Source: Pontiellaceae bacterium
GTDB taxonomy: Bacteria > Verrucomicrobiota > Kiritimatiellia > Kiritimatiellales > Pontiellaceae
NCBI GenBank assembly: GCA_016937035.1
Contig: JAFGWS010000082.1
Coordinates: 1 to 22,414 of the forward strand
Reading direction: 5' to 3'
Length of the DNA stretch: 22,414 bases
The translations under genes and the position numbers were made by a program. The notes under the pieces are model-generated. The model was given only the letters and a program-made list of their open reading frames with translations. It made no database searches and was not told the origin of the DNA. Below, piece after piece: positions 1-8,251 of this stretch. How positions within the stretch are numbered: the stretch's first letter is position 1; each line of letters begins with the position of its first letter.

Positions 1-780
1 GCGCGTTCGGAAATTAAAAAACAGGTCAAGGAACGCCTCCTTCCTGAAATGCCGCCGCAGCTTAAGGGGATTGATTTTGTCTTCGACCAGCGTTCGCACA
101 TGATCTATGCCTCTGCCACCTCCGAAAAACAGCTTGATGCGTTTGTGCTCAGCCTGATGCAGACCACCGGCTGCTCCGCTCAGGTCGCCGACCCGGAAAC
201 CATCGCCGCCAAAACGGAGCAGATTGATGTGCAGACCTGGGCCCCCGCCAGCTTTTCCGGCGAATTGGAAGACGGGATGGTCGACGGAACCGCCGGGCGT
301 GAGTTTTTGATGTGGCTCTGGTATTCCTCCGAAAAACGCGGCGGTCTGGCCCATGTGCCCGAGGTCGGCGAAATTGCATTTATGGTGGAAGGTCCGCTGA
401 CCTTTGTGATGGAGGGCAAAGGTGCACACGAAATTACGCTGCGCAAAGGTGAGCCGATGCTGAGCGCCGAGGCGCGCACCGCGCTCCTCAGCGGGAAGAA
501 ACTGAAAAAAGCCAAGGTGCAGTTTGTGCGCGGCGAAGAGGTTTGGGCCTTTACGTTTGACGCCGACGAGTTTGTCTTCCGCAGCCTTAAACTGCCGCAG
601 ACCGAAACCTTTGACCGCGTTGGAAAATTTCAGGAGCGTATGGTTCTGCTTGAAACCTTCCGCCAGTGTTTCTTCCATCTCTTTCGAGAATTCATTAAGG
701 AGCGCGATGCCTCCGCCACGTGGAAAACGACCAAAGAGGCGATGCGACAGTGGGTAGCGGAGCGGCCGACTTCCGTTTAA
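1..780 (+). CDS. rdgC: RdgC-like recombination-associated protein (5' partial)
   Basis: The frame is open from base 1, so the N-terminus lies outside the window; 259 codons are visible before TAA. The first ATG (49) is internal, because the preceding residues (RSEIKKQVKERLLPEMPP) belong to the fold. The order of segments resembles the short RdgC family of delta-proteobacteria and related phyla: a basic helix with an EIK..VKERL pattern, then a strand region with STS/SAT-EKQ, then FLMWLWYSSEKRGG, then the beta-rich VEGPLTFVMEGKG and a final DEFVFRSLKLPQ. RdgC of E. coli binds double-stranded DNA as a ring and restrains RecA. Residues after about 200 form a charged helical tail (FQERMVLLETF...). 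It converges on the minus-strand kinase gene with a 16-bp gap and no clear terminator. The family call is by recalled pattern only; a more distant DNA-binding protein is possible. Confidence 0.65.
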   Translation, partial: ARSEIKKQVKERLLPEMPPQLKGIDFVFDQRSHMIYASATSEKQLDAFVLSLMQTTGCSAQVADPETIAAKTEQIDVQTWAPASFSGELEDGMVDGTAGREFLMWLWYSSEKRGGLAHVPEVGEIAFMVEGPLTFVMEGKGAHEITLRKGEPMLSAEARTALLSGKKLKKAKVQFVRGEEVWAFTFDADEFVFRSLKLPQTETFDRVGKFQERMVLLETFRQCFFHLFREFIKERDASATWKTTKEAMRQWVAERPTSV

Positions 781-796
781 GCCGTTATCTGACTGT

Positions 797-2971
797 TTAC
801 GCCGGTTTAGCAGAGGATGTTTCCTCCTGCTCTGACTCGCACCAGACCGGCAGATAGATGCGGAAGGTCGTCCCTTCATTCAGAACACTGTAGACTTCGA
901 TATGTCCGTTGCATTGTTGAACAATGCCGAAGATGATCGAAAGTCCCATTCCGCGGGCTTCACCAAACTTCTTGGTCGTAAAAAACGGATCAAAAATTCG
1001 TTTCTGATTCTCCGGGCTGATGCCGCATCCCGTATCCGTGACACAAAGCAGCACATATCGATCCGACGTGGAGCCCAACTGATGTTTCAAATGCTCAGGA
1101 ACCTGGCGTATATCTTCTGTCTGAATCGTAATGGTTCCGCCGTCGGGCATCGCCGCCAACGCATTCGAAAAGAGGTTCATCAATACCTGCAAAAACTGCC
1201 CGCGATCCATTCGCACCGAACCAAGATTTTTTCCGGCGGAGAATTTTAATTCGATATGCTCTCCCATGAACTTACTCAGCATTTCCAGTGAATGTTCTAT
1301 TTCATGATTTACCTGAATCTCTTCCGGATCAATCACCTCCTGCTGACTAAAGGTCAATAGTTGCTTGATCAGCGTTTTAGCCTGGGTTCCTGCGCTCAGA
1401 ATCCGGTTGACCCATTCGTCTGCCGGCTGCTGTTCCTCCATTAACAGAAGCGCCATTTCCGCATTGCCGTTGATCACCTGAAGAAGATTATTAAAATCGT
1501 GCGCAATCCCGCCAACCAGCCTCCCGATCGATTGCATTTTCTGTGACTGATGAATCTGTTCTTCTAATTCAGCCTGATCGGTCACGTCCCGTCTCGCTGC
1601 AATATAATATACGATTTCGCCGTCAGGATCCCTCACGGGAGAAATCAGCGTATCCTCGATGGAAGACCGACCATCGTTCCGATGATGGACCAGTCGTCCT
1701 CGCCATTCCTTTCGGCAGGAGATAACATTCACGAACACCTCACAAAACGCACAGCCCGAAACCTTCTCCTTTAATGTTAAAAGTGACTGATCGGTCACCT
1801 CCTCACGACGGATTCCAGACATCGTTTCAAAGGCCTTGTTGACATACTGAAGCACACCGGAGAGATCGACAATCATGACCGCGTCGGCAAGTTGATCAAT
1901 CCCGGTGAGAAGCAGCATTCTCTCCCTCTCAGCTTTTCGTCGACGAGCCATCATAATGTTGAATGCTGAGGCCAACGTGCCCAGTTCATCGTTCGCGGAG
2001 GCAGATACAGAAACGTTCAAATCTCCCTTAGCAACACGCAGTGTGGCAGCCGTCAGCGCGGCCACCGGTCGAGTAATCGTTTTCTGCAACAGAAAATAGA
2101 ACACGCCTGCAACAAGCATTCCGCCGACCAGCAACAGGAAAATATTGAGAAAAAGGGTCTTACGTCCTTGACGAAGAATGTCCCGAGGCATATCCGTCTG
2201 AACCAGCAAAAGCGGCTTTGAATCAACTCCGGAAACCGTACTGAAACTCGAAACCGTGTTTCGATCGGACGCTTGGGTAAATATGGGTTCAGAATCGGAT
2301 AAACGCGTGAAAACGTCCTCAAGCGCTGAATGCTCATGTAATCGATCAACTCGAAAAACACTTAGCTCGACCTGTAGCGGTTCTGCCAATACGGCTATTT
2401 CATCCTCATCCAGAAGTCGCCCCATGAATAAGAGACCTCTAGAAGGACCACTAAAGTCGCTTCTAACGATCGAACTGCTGGCCAGCAGCATCGGTCCCTG
2501 ATCCAATAGAATAATCCCTGAAAAAGAGTCCTCCACCTCAAAAAACGATTCAAACGACTCCGAATCGGATGACAGCTTCGAAAACAACTCGGAAGCAATA
2601 GGCAGCGGTTCTTCATCACGATCATACCCCTCTCCCCAAACGAGCTTTCCGGAGGAATCCAAATAGAGGATAACCTGAATATTCAGAAGGGTAAACGTGC
2701 CCGGAATCAGATTGGACGCTCTGTAATCCTCATTGCGGTCTTCAATAAACTCATACGTATCATCCCAATGAGCCCAATCCGCAGCCACCCGACCCACCTC
2801 GTCTGATGCCGTCTCTATTGAACGGACAACCCGTTCAGCACTTGCTCTGCTGTAATTTGTTTCAAGATCAAGAAAACCTCTCTGGACAATCATTCCTCCG
2901 CCGTACAACAGAAACAGCAGAGCAATCATCATTCCGATCATAATCAAAATGGTTTTTGTGCCTAACTTCAT
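797..2971 (-). CDS. membrane sensor histidine kinase, CHASE4-HAMP-PAS-HisKA-HATPase
   Basis: 724 residues. TM1 is about 7-30. A CHASE4-type periplasmic sensor follows (about 40-190, with DWAHWDDTYEFIED at 65-78, the CHASE4 signature), then TM2 272-296, HAMP 297-345 and a PAS domain about 351-465. The HisKA motif GGIAHDFNNLL carries the phospho-accepting His at 491. The ATP-binding domain has an N-box near N599/N603, G1 DTGCG (646-650), an F-box DPFFTT (661-666) and G2 GMGLS (674-678). All catalytic boxes look intact, so an active inner-membrane kinase is expected. It has no receiver domain and no adjacent response regulator, so the partner is unknown. The PAS domain has three cysteines (407, 410, 419). 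AGGA (2979-2982) precedes the ATG by 7 nt, and a sigma-54-type promoter sits about 25 nt before the start. Signal sensed: unknown. Confidence 0.92.
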   Translation of the reverse strand: MKLGTKTILIMIGMMIALLFLLYGGGMIVQRGFLDLETNYSRASAERVVRSIETASDEVGRVAADWAHWDDTYEFIEDRNEDYRASNLIPGTFTLLNIQVILYLDSSGKLVWGEGYDRDEEPLPIASELFSKLSSDSESFESFFEVEDSFSGIILLDQGPMLLASSSIVRSDFSGPSRGLLFMGRLLDEDEIAVLAEPLQVELSVFRVDRLHEHSALEDVFTRLSDSEPIFTQASDRNTVSSFSTVSGVDSKPLLLVQTDMPRDILRQGRKTLFLNIFLLLVGGMLVAGVFYFLLQKTITRPVAALTAATLRVAKGDLNVSVSASANDELGTLASAFNIMMARRRKAERERMLLLTGIDQLADAVMIVDLSGVLQYVNKAFETMSGIRREEVTDQSLLTLKEKVSGCAFCEVFVNVISCRKEWRGRLVHHRNDGRSSIEDTLISPVRDPDGEIVYYIAARRDVTDQAELEEQIHQSQKMQSIGRLVGGIAHDFNNLLQVINGNAEMALLLMEEQQPADEWVNRILSAGTQAKTLIKQLLTFSQQEVIDPEEIQVNHEIEHSLEMLSKFMGEHIELKFSAGKNLGSVRMDRGQFLQVLMNLFSNALAAMPDGGTITIQTEDIRQVPEHLKHQLGSTSDRYVLLCVTDTGCGISPENQKRIFDPFFTTKKFGEARGMGLSIIFGIVQQCNGHIEVYSVLNEGTTFRIYLPVWCESEQEETSSAKPA

Positions 2972-3007
2972 TCTCTATTCCTAAAAAAAGATGGGCATTG
3001 TTCCCAC

Positions 3008-3022
3008 GCAATAAAAGTGCCA
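3008..3022 (-). promoter_or_regulatory. sigma-54 (-24/-12) promoter of the CHASE4 kinase gene
   Basis: Read on the minus strand the element is TGGCAC-TTTTA-TTGC, preceded by T, with GG and GC separated by exactly 10 bases, as RpoN promoters require. The predicted transcription start is near 2996, giving a leader of about 25 nt that contains the AGGA ribosome site. A match to both blocks, correct spacing, correct strand and a fitting leader length together make chance unlikely. No activator (AAA+ enhancer-binding protein) gene is in the window. Confidence 0.7.
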
Positions 3023-3080
3023 AAATACCAACTGATCGGCGCGAAGTTAACTCGTCTTTTGGTGAACGACAACTAAATTT

Positions 3081-3116
3081 ACCGACCCACGAACACAATT
3101 TCACTTACCCGTGAAC
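3081..3116 (-). promoter_or_regulatory. candidate activator sites: 22-bp-spaced direct repeat
   Basis: On the plus strand ACCGACCCACGAAC (3081-3094) and ACTTACCCGTGAAC (3103-3116) match at 10 of 14 positions and are spaced 22 bp, about two helical turns. They lie roughly 90-115 bp upstream of the predicted sigma-54 start at 2996, where enhancer-binding proteins usually bind. The assignment as an upstream activating site is inference from position and spacing. Confidence 0.3.
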
Positions 3117-3143
3117 CAGTACACTCAATTATTGACAAAACCC

Positions 3144-3172
3144 TTGCACAACCAGCGACATCCAAATATATA
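3144..3172 (+). promoter_or_regulatory. sigma-70-type promoter of the tRNA-Ala gene
   Basis: TTGCAC (3144-3149), a 17-bp spacer and TATATA (3167-3172) form a good housekeeping promoter. The start would fall near 3179, about 15 nt before the mature 5' end of the tRNA. A closer -35 consensus, TTGACA at 3132-3137, has no -10 at a suitable distance. Confidence 0.55.
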
Positions 3173-3193
3173 TGCAGACTGTTAGTGCAAAGG

Positions 3194-3269
<76 letters not shown>

Positions 3270-3296
3270 TTTCTACACCCGGCATCAAAATAATTG

Positions 3297-3310
3297 ATGT
3301 TCGAGAACAT
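3297..3310. promoter_or_regulatory. 14-bp inverted repeat, candidate operator or activator site
   Basis: ATGTTC-GA-GAACAT is a perfect 6+6 inverted repeat with a 2-bp centre. It lies about 28 nt after the tRNA gene and about 137 bp before the predicted sigma-54 start of the hybrid kinase gene, a usual distance for an enhancer. It could instead bind an unrelated dimeric repressor. It is not a CGAAC-type or GTTC direct-repeat LexA box. Confidence 0.35.
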
Positions 3311-3373
3311 ATTCCTCCCGTTCGACGTGTGCTTTCATCCGAAAGAATTGTCAACGAAGTCTGCCCTGGAAGC

Positions 3374-3403
3374 AGGCCTCCTTTTCAGGAAAGAGGTCTT
3401 TTT
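3374..3403 (+). terminator. intrinsic terminator downstream of tRNA-Ala
   Basis: AGGCCTC (3374-3380) pairs with GAGGTCT (3393-3399) with one G-U pair. The stem continues after a bulged C through TTT/AAA, closes on a 5-nt loop, and runs into five T (3399-3403). It would end the tRNA transcript before the hybrid-kinase promoter. Confidence 0.6.
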
Positions 3404-3414
3404 GCAGCCAATCA

Positions 3415-3430
3415 TGGCACGATTTTTGCT
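3415..3430 (+). promoter_or_regulatory. sigma-54 (-24/-12) promoter of the hybrid kinase gene
   Basis: TGGCACG-ATTT-TTGCT matches the RpoN core consensus TGGCACG-N4-TTGCW at every fixed base, with GG-N10-GC spacing. The predicted start is near 3441, 21 nt before the ATG at 3462. It lies just after the tRNA terminator and is the mirror counterpart of the element at 3008-3022. Confidence 0.75.
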
Positions 3431-3461
3431 TAAATTTCATGATTAGATTTTTAGGATAAAT

Positions 3462-6400
3462 ATGCGTGGCAAGACGAGATACGGACGGGGGGAAAGCAGA
3501 ATTTCTTCGGAATTTTTGCAGTTTCGGGGCATTGCATTAGCGGCAATGCTGTGTCTTGGGGTAAACGGCTCCTTTGGTTCGGAGGAGTCGGTGAATGTAG
3601 ACGATTTGCCTTTGCTGACGGATTATCATTCTGTTTGGACTCTTCCGGAGTCGGATCAGGTATTCCGTATGCGGTTTGAGGTAAACGTTCTCTTTTATGA
3701 TCCCGAGTGGGGGTTGTTGTGGCTGGAGAATGAAAATGTACCATTTTTCTGCCATCCCCGAGGGCGGCGATTTGATCTTCGCGTCGGCCAGCGGGCATTA
3801 CTCGAATGTACATCGTTAAGCGGAAGGTTTACGGCGGATAATCTTCAGTTTACGGTTATCGGAGAGGCGGAGCCGCCCGTTACACTGGATGTGCAGCAGT
3901 TTCTTGATCGACCCGACCAGTTGAATTCGAGACAGGGACGCTTTGTCGGACTGGTCGAGACCCAGAGGGAGGAAGATCTTCAACATGTTCGAATGAAAGT
4001 GGCGTTGGGGCGCCATGCGGTCACCGTAACGGTTTTGGTGGATCCCGAGGAAGCCCTACAGCAGTTCGTTGGACAACTGGTGGAGTTTGACGGGTTTTTC
4101 AGCATCACTATGGGCGAAAATAATAGCGTCAACGACATTACGGTTTTGGTTTCGGATCAGAATCAGTTGCATCTAGTCGGCCCGTTGGCATCAGAGGAGC
4201 ATTTTTCGCTGCCGATTTCTCAGGATGATGAATTATACACTCAAGCGATTGGAAACTGGGTTCGGGTTGAAGGCGTTGTGCGGAATACGGAGCCGGGGGC
4301 ACGCATTGTTCTGTGGAATGAAACCGACCAAATTGTGATATACACCGGGCAGACGGTGATGCCGGAAGTGGGGAGCCGGATTACCGCGGTTGGGCGGTTG
4401 AAGTCTGTTGGACTTGAGATAGTATTGCAGGATGGGCTGTGGATGGAGAGCGGCGCGGAGAATGCCCCCGATCTGGAAGAAAGACCGAATTTAAAGTTGC
4501 GGCAGGCCGCGCAGGTTTTGGAACTTGGGCTGAATGAGGCCGCCAGAGGCTATCCCGTCAAATTACGCGGCGTCGTGACGTGGGCGGATCCGGGGGCTGA
4601 TTTTTTCTATCTGCAGGATGCTTCACGAGGTGTCTGCGTTGATCTCAATGGTGCCGAGTTGGTCGATTTCCCGGTTGTGGGGCATTCGATGCACGTGACT
4701 GGAACTACCGAAAAAGGAACTTTTGCACCCGTGGTTTTGTGTGAAGAAGCGCTAGTTAGCGGTATGTATAAAATGCCGGCTCCTCGGCCTGTTTCGCTGG
4801 CACAATCGCGGGATGGGATGGAAGAGGCAACGCTGGTAGAGATCAAAGGGTTTGTGCGAAGCGTTGAGCGGGAGGGACGCTGGACCGTTCTGCAGTTATC
4901 GACTCCAACGGGCCGGTTTTCAGCGCGTCTGGCGGATGAGGAATTTGCGACGATTGCGGGAAAAATGGTTGGCGCTGTGGTTCGGCTGCGCGGCATCTGT
5001 ATAACGCAGACGGAAACGACGGGGCATCCGATTGGCATTGAGATTTTGCTGAGAGATCAAGAAGACGTGACCCTCGAAATTCCGCCGTTGACTGATCCGT
5101 TTTCAACACCGGCGGTTTCAATGAAAGCGCTTCAACAGTTTGGTCCCCTTCAGGCTCCCTTTCAGCAGGTGCGGACTTCGGGCGTGGTCACTTATGCGGC
5201 AGAAGAGCGGTTGATTCTGCAATCGGGCAACACCGGCCTGGAGGTTTTTGTTCGCAGCCCGGCGACGATCAAGCCGGGTGATGCGGTGGAAGTGGTTGGG
5301 TTTCCTGGGCGTCGGGGCAATACGGTGGTGCTGCAAGAGGGGCTCATTCGCCAAATTTCTGAAGCGGAATCTCCGAAAATCAACGCGTGGACCGAAGACC
5401 ATGCAGTGGATCCGGGTTTAAATAATCAATTGGTTCAGATGGATGCGTATCTGGAAGATGTTTTACAGACCGAACAGGGGGCCCTGCTCTATCTGTGTTC
5501 GGGTGATGTACGTTTTCTGGGACACACCAGCGCGAAGTCCGGCATCAGTTTTCGACCGGGCACGCTTCTCCGTTGCACGGGGGTCTACCGCGCCGAAGAG
5601 GAAGCGTTGGAGCGGCCGGAATCGTTTAAACTGTTTTTCCGCAGTGCGGCCGATATTGAAGTTCTGAAGTCGCCTTCCTTGTTTACGGTAAAGAATACAT
5701 TGATTGCCGGCGGTGTTGTTTCATTGGCCGCTGCGGCAGCCCTGCTCTGGGTATATCTGTTGCGCAAACAGGTGAAGGAACAGACGCGGCAGATCCGCGA
5801 GCAGATGGAGCATCAGGCCAGTCTGGAGAATGAGCTGCATAAGGTGGCGAAACTGGAGTCGCTGGGGCTGTTGGCGGGCGGCATTGCGCATGACTTCAAC
5901 AACCTGCTTACCGTGGTGCTGGGCAACATTACTTCGGCCATGCTCGATGAGCAAGTGATGGAAGTTGCCGGAGAATGCCTGCAGGATGCTGAACAAGGGG
6001 CAATGCGGGCCAGGGATCTGACGCAGCAGCTGTTGACATTTGCTAAGGGCGGTGAGCCGCAAAAGGCATCCGAGGTGCTTCCTGAAATTGTGCGGGAAGC
6101 GGCGGAGTTTGTCCTGCGCGGTTCCAATGTGCGTTGTGATTATGAGTTTGAAGCCGGGCTTTGGCCCGCAAATGTGGACGGCGGGCAGATTAATCAGGTG
6201 ATCCACAATCTTGTGCTCAACGCAAAACAGGCGATGTTGCACGGAGGCATAATCCGTGTGAAAGCGCACAATGAGGAACTGGCGGACCACGCGGTTAATG
6301 GTTTGCCGGCGGGCCGCTATCTTCAATTAGTACTTGCGGATACGGGGCCGGGAATACCGCCGGAAGTCCTTGACCACGTCTTTGATCCCTATTTTACCAC

Positions 6401-6971
6401 CAAAGCTGACGGAAACGGCTTAGGAATGGCGACCGTACACTCGATCATCCGCCGCCATCAGGGGCATATTGCGGTGCATTCGGAGGTCGGCCACGGAACC
6501 ATATTCCGTATCTGGCTGCCTGCCGCAGATTCGGACATTGAAGAGCAGAAATCGACTCCGGAAAAACCGAAACCAAAGAATCTCCACGGAAGAGTGCTGG
6601 TGATGGACGATGAGGAAGGGATTCGCCGATTGGTTTTATCGCTGATGCGCCGCATCGGTTTAGATGCGGTTGGAGTGACCGATGGCGCCTCAGCCATTCG
6701 TGCTTATCAGGATGCGCTGGACGAGGGGAATCCGTTTTCTCTGACGATTATGGATCTGACGATACCGGGGGGAATGGGCGGCCTGGAGGCGATCGGGGAA
6801 CTGCGGCGCATCGATCCGAACATTCGAGCCATTGTATCGAGCGGATATTCCGGCGATCCGGTTATGGCCAACTACAAGGAATTCGGATTCTCCGGAATCG
6901 TCGAGAAACCCTATGAAGTTGAAGTTCTCATGGAGTGCGTGGCCCGGCTTTTGTCTGACTCTTCCTCCTAA
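3462..6971 (+). CDS. hybrid sensor histidine kinase/response regulator with large repeated periplasmic domain
   Basis: 1169 residues. A hydrophobic export segment lies at about 22-39. Residues 50-735 are periplasmic and made of repeated beta-rich units: YDPEWGLLWLENENVPFFC near 79-97, RGVVTWADPGADFFYLQDAS near 369-388, SGVVTYAAEERLILQ near 573-587. They look like OB-type or beta-sandwich sensors found before kinases in Verrucomicrobia-like genomes. TM is 744-767, followed by a short coiled coil. HisKA has H810 (GGIAHDFNNLL). HATPase follows with an N-box (NLVLNAKQAM), G1 DTGPGIP (960-966), DPYFTT (975-980) and GLGMA (986-990). A C-terminal receiver (about 1043-1165) has the acidic pair D1049/D1050, the phospho-acceptor D1098 and K1149. 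An AGGA site precedes the ATG. Its stop codon overlaps that of the convergent bioA. Being hybrid, it probably passes phosphate to itself or to an Hpt partner not seen here. Confidence 0.93.
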   Translation: MRGKTRYGRGESRISSEFLQFRGIALAAMLCLGVNGSFGSEESVNVDDLPLLTDYHSVWTLPESDQVFRMRFEVNVLFYDPEWGLLWLENENVPFFCHPRGRRFDLRVGQRALLECTSLSGRFTADNLQFTVIGEAEPPVTLDVQQFLDRPDQLNSRQGRFVGLVETQREEDLQHVRMKVALGRHAVTVTVLVDPEEALQQFVGQLVEFDGFFSITMGENNSVNDITVLVSDQNQLHLVGPLASEEHFSLPISQDDELYTQAIGNWVRVEGVVRNTEPGARIVLWNETDQIVIYTGQTVMPEVGSRITAVGRLKSVGLEIVLQDGLWMESGAENAPDLEERPNLKLRQAAQVLELGLNEAARGYPVKLRGVVTWADPGADFFYLQDASRGVCVDLNGAELVDFPVVGHSMHVTGTTEKGTFAPVVLCEEALVSGMYKMPAPRPVSLAQSRDGMEEATLVEIKGFVRSVEREGRWTVLQLSTPTGRFSARLADEEFATIAGKMVGAVVRLRGICITQTETTGHPIGIEILLRDQEDVTLEIPPLTDPFSTPAVSMKALQQFGPLQAPFQQVRTSGVVTYAAEERLILQSGNTGLEVFVRSPATIKPGDAVEVVGFPGRRGNTVVLQEGLIRQISEAESPKINAWTEDHAVDPGLNNQLVQMDAYLEDVLQTEQGALLYLCSGDVRFLGHTSAKSGISFRPGTLLRCTGVYRAEEEALERPESFKLFFRSAADIEVLKSPSLFTVKNTLIAGGVVSLAAAAALLWVYLLRKQVKEQTRQIREQMEHQASLENELHKVAKLESLGLLAGGIAHDFNNLLTVVLGNITSAMLDEQVMEVAGECLQDAEQGAMRARDLTQQLLTFAKGGEPQKASEVLPEIVREAAEFVLRGSNVRCDYEFEAGLWPANVDGGQINQVIHNLVLNAKQAMLHGGIIRVKAHNEELADHAVNGLPAGRYLQLVLADTGPGIPPEVLDHVFDPYFTTKADGNGLGMATVHSIIRRHQGHIAVHSEVGHGTIFRIWLPAADSDIEEQKSTPEKPKPKNLHGRVLVMDDEEGIRRLVLSLMRRIGLDAVGVTDGASAIRAYQDALDEGNPFSLTIMDLTIPGGMGGLEAIGELRRIDPNIRAIVSSGYSGDPVMANYKEFGFSGIVEKPYEVEVLMECVARLLSDSSS

Positions 6972-8224
6972 ATAACGCCGATACTATTTCGGAGCGCACG
7001 GACCGCCGCGTGGAGTTCTTCGTCGGAAATCACCAGCGGGGGCATCAGATAAAAGGTGTTGCCGAGCGGGCGGAAGAGGTAGCCCTGCTCCTTGAGCGCC
7101 TGCTTGATTCGGGGCACCTTCGGTTTCATTTCCGCTTTGAGTTCCACGATGCCGATCATGCCAAGAAAGCGCAGTTCCTTCACGCAATCCATCGCTGCCA
7201 TAGGGAGCATCCACTGCTTCATTTTTTCCGCCATCTCGGCAGCCCGTGCAACGGTGCCTTCGTCCTCATAAATATCGAGCGCGGCCAGCGCAGCGGCGCA
7301 GCCGATCGGGTGACCCGCATAGGTGTTCCCGTGGTAGAAGGTGCAGTCCTTTTCGCCTTCATTGGAAAAGGTGTTGTAAATGCTGTCTTTCACAATGCAG
7401 GCGCTCAGCGGCATATAGCCCGCCGTCAGCGCTTTGCCGATGCAGACCATATCGGGGTCGATGCCCGCATGATTGAAAGCAAAACGTTTTCCGGTGCGTC
7501 CGAAGCCCATGGCCACCTCATCAATGATGAGCAGCACCTTGTTGACCGCGCAGCAGTCGGCCAGTTTTTTCAGGTATTCGGCGGAATAAATTTTCATACC
7601 GGCGGAACCGAGGCAGAGCGGCTCTACAATCACCGCCGCCAACTTGTCGGCATATTGCTCAATCACCTTGCGGCTCGACTCAAACCCATCCGGGTCGGAT
7701 TCGGTCGGCACCGGGAAGGGAAGCTTAGCCGGATGGGTGACCGTTTTGCGGTAGGGCTCGTGGAAGCCGTCAACGAATCCAACCGAAAGTGCACCGAGCG
7801 AGTCGCCGTGGTAGCCCTGATCCATCCCGATCAGCCAGTTTTTTTCCGGGCGACCGATGTTATACCAATATTGCACCGCAATCTTCAGCGCCGCTTCCAC
7901 CGCACTGCATCCATCGCTGGCAAATACGCTGTGACGCTCCGGTGTCGGCATCAGGTCGGCCAGTCGATTGGCCAGCGCCAGTACGTTCGGGTGCGTCATA
8001 CTGCCGGTAATGCTGTGCTGGAGCACCGCCGCCTGCTCCTGAATCGCCTTCACCACCTTCGGATGGCCGTGGCCCAGCGCACAGGCCCACCAGCTCGAAA
8101 CAATATCGACAAAGCGGTTGCCCTGATCGTCGAAGAGATAAATCCCCTCGCCGCGCACCATATTCGGCAGCTCGGTTTTCAACTCAGAAAAAGGGGTGTA
8201 GGGGTGGAAGATCTTATTTTTCAT
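6968..8224 (-). CDS. bioA: adenosylmethionine--8-amino-7-oxononanoate aminotransferase
   Basis: 418 residues, usual for BioA. It transfers the amino group of S-adenosylmethionine to 8-amino-7-oxononanoate to give 7,8-diaminononanoate, the penultimate precursor step of biotin synthesis, in the cytoplasm with PLP. Visible signatures: SSWWACALGHGHP (43-55), QGYHGDSLGALSVG (136-149), IIDEVAMGFGRTG (233-245) with the PLP-pyridine Asp at 235, and CIGKALTAGYMPLSA with the Schiff-base Lys at 264. It lies 27 bp downstream of bioD on the same strand, so the two are probably co-transcribed. The 3' end overlaps the hybrid-kinase stop by 3-4 nt, tail to tail. Class III aminotransferases share the fold, but the WW motif and bioD neighbour make BioA very likely. 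Confidence 0.96.
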   Translation of the reverse strand: MKNKIFHPYTPFSELKTELPNMVRGEGIYLFDDQGNRFVDIVSSWWACALGHGHPKVVKAIQEQAAVLQHSITGSMTHPNVLALANRLADLMPTPERHSVFASDGCSAVEAALKIAVQYWYNIGRPEKNWLIGMDQGYHGDSLGALSVGFVDGFHEPYRKTVTHPAKLPFPVPTESDPDGFESSRKVIEQYADKLAAVIVEPLCLGSAGMKIYSAEYLKKLADCCAVNKVLLIIDEVAMGFGRTGKRFAFNHAGIDPDMVCIGKALTAGYMPLSACIVKDSIYNTFSNEGEKDCTFYHGNTYAGHPIGCAAALAALDIYEDEGTVARAAEMAEKMKQWMLPMAAMDCVKELRFLGMIGIVELKAEMKPKVPRIKQALKEQGYLFRPLGNTFYLMPPLVISDEELHAAVRALRNSIGVI

Positions 8225-8251
8225 AAAGTCAGCTCGTGGTTTGAATCAGGG

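Noticed and set aside
3022..3050. Sigma-70-like TTAACT-N17-TATTTT on the minus strand before the CHASE4 kinase
   Set aside because: Weak -35 and it overlaps the much better sigma-54 element; kept only as a possible secondary promoter.
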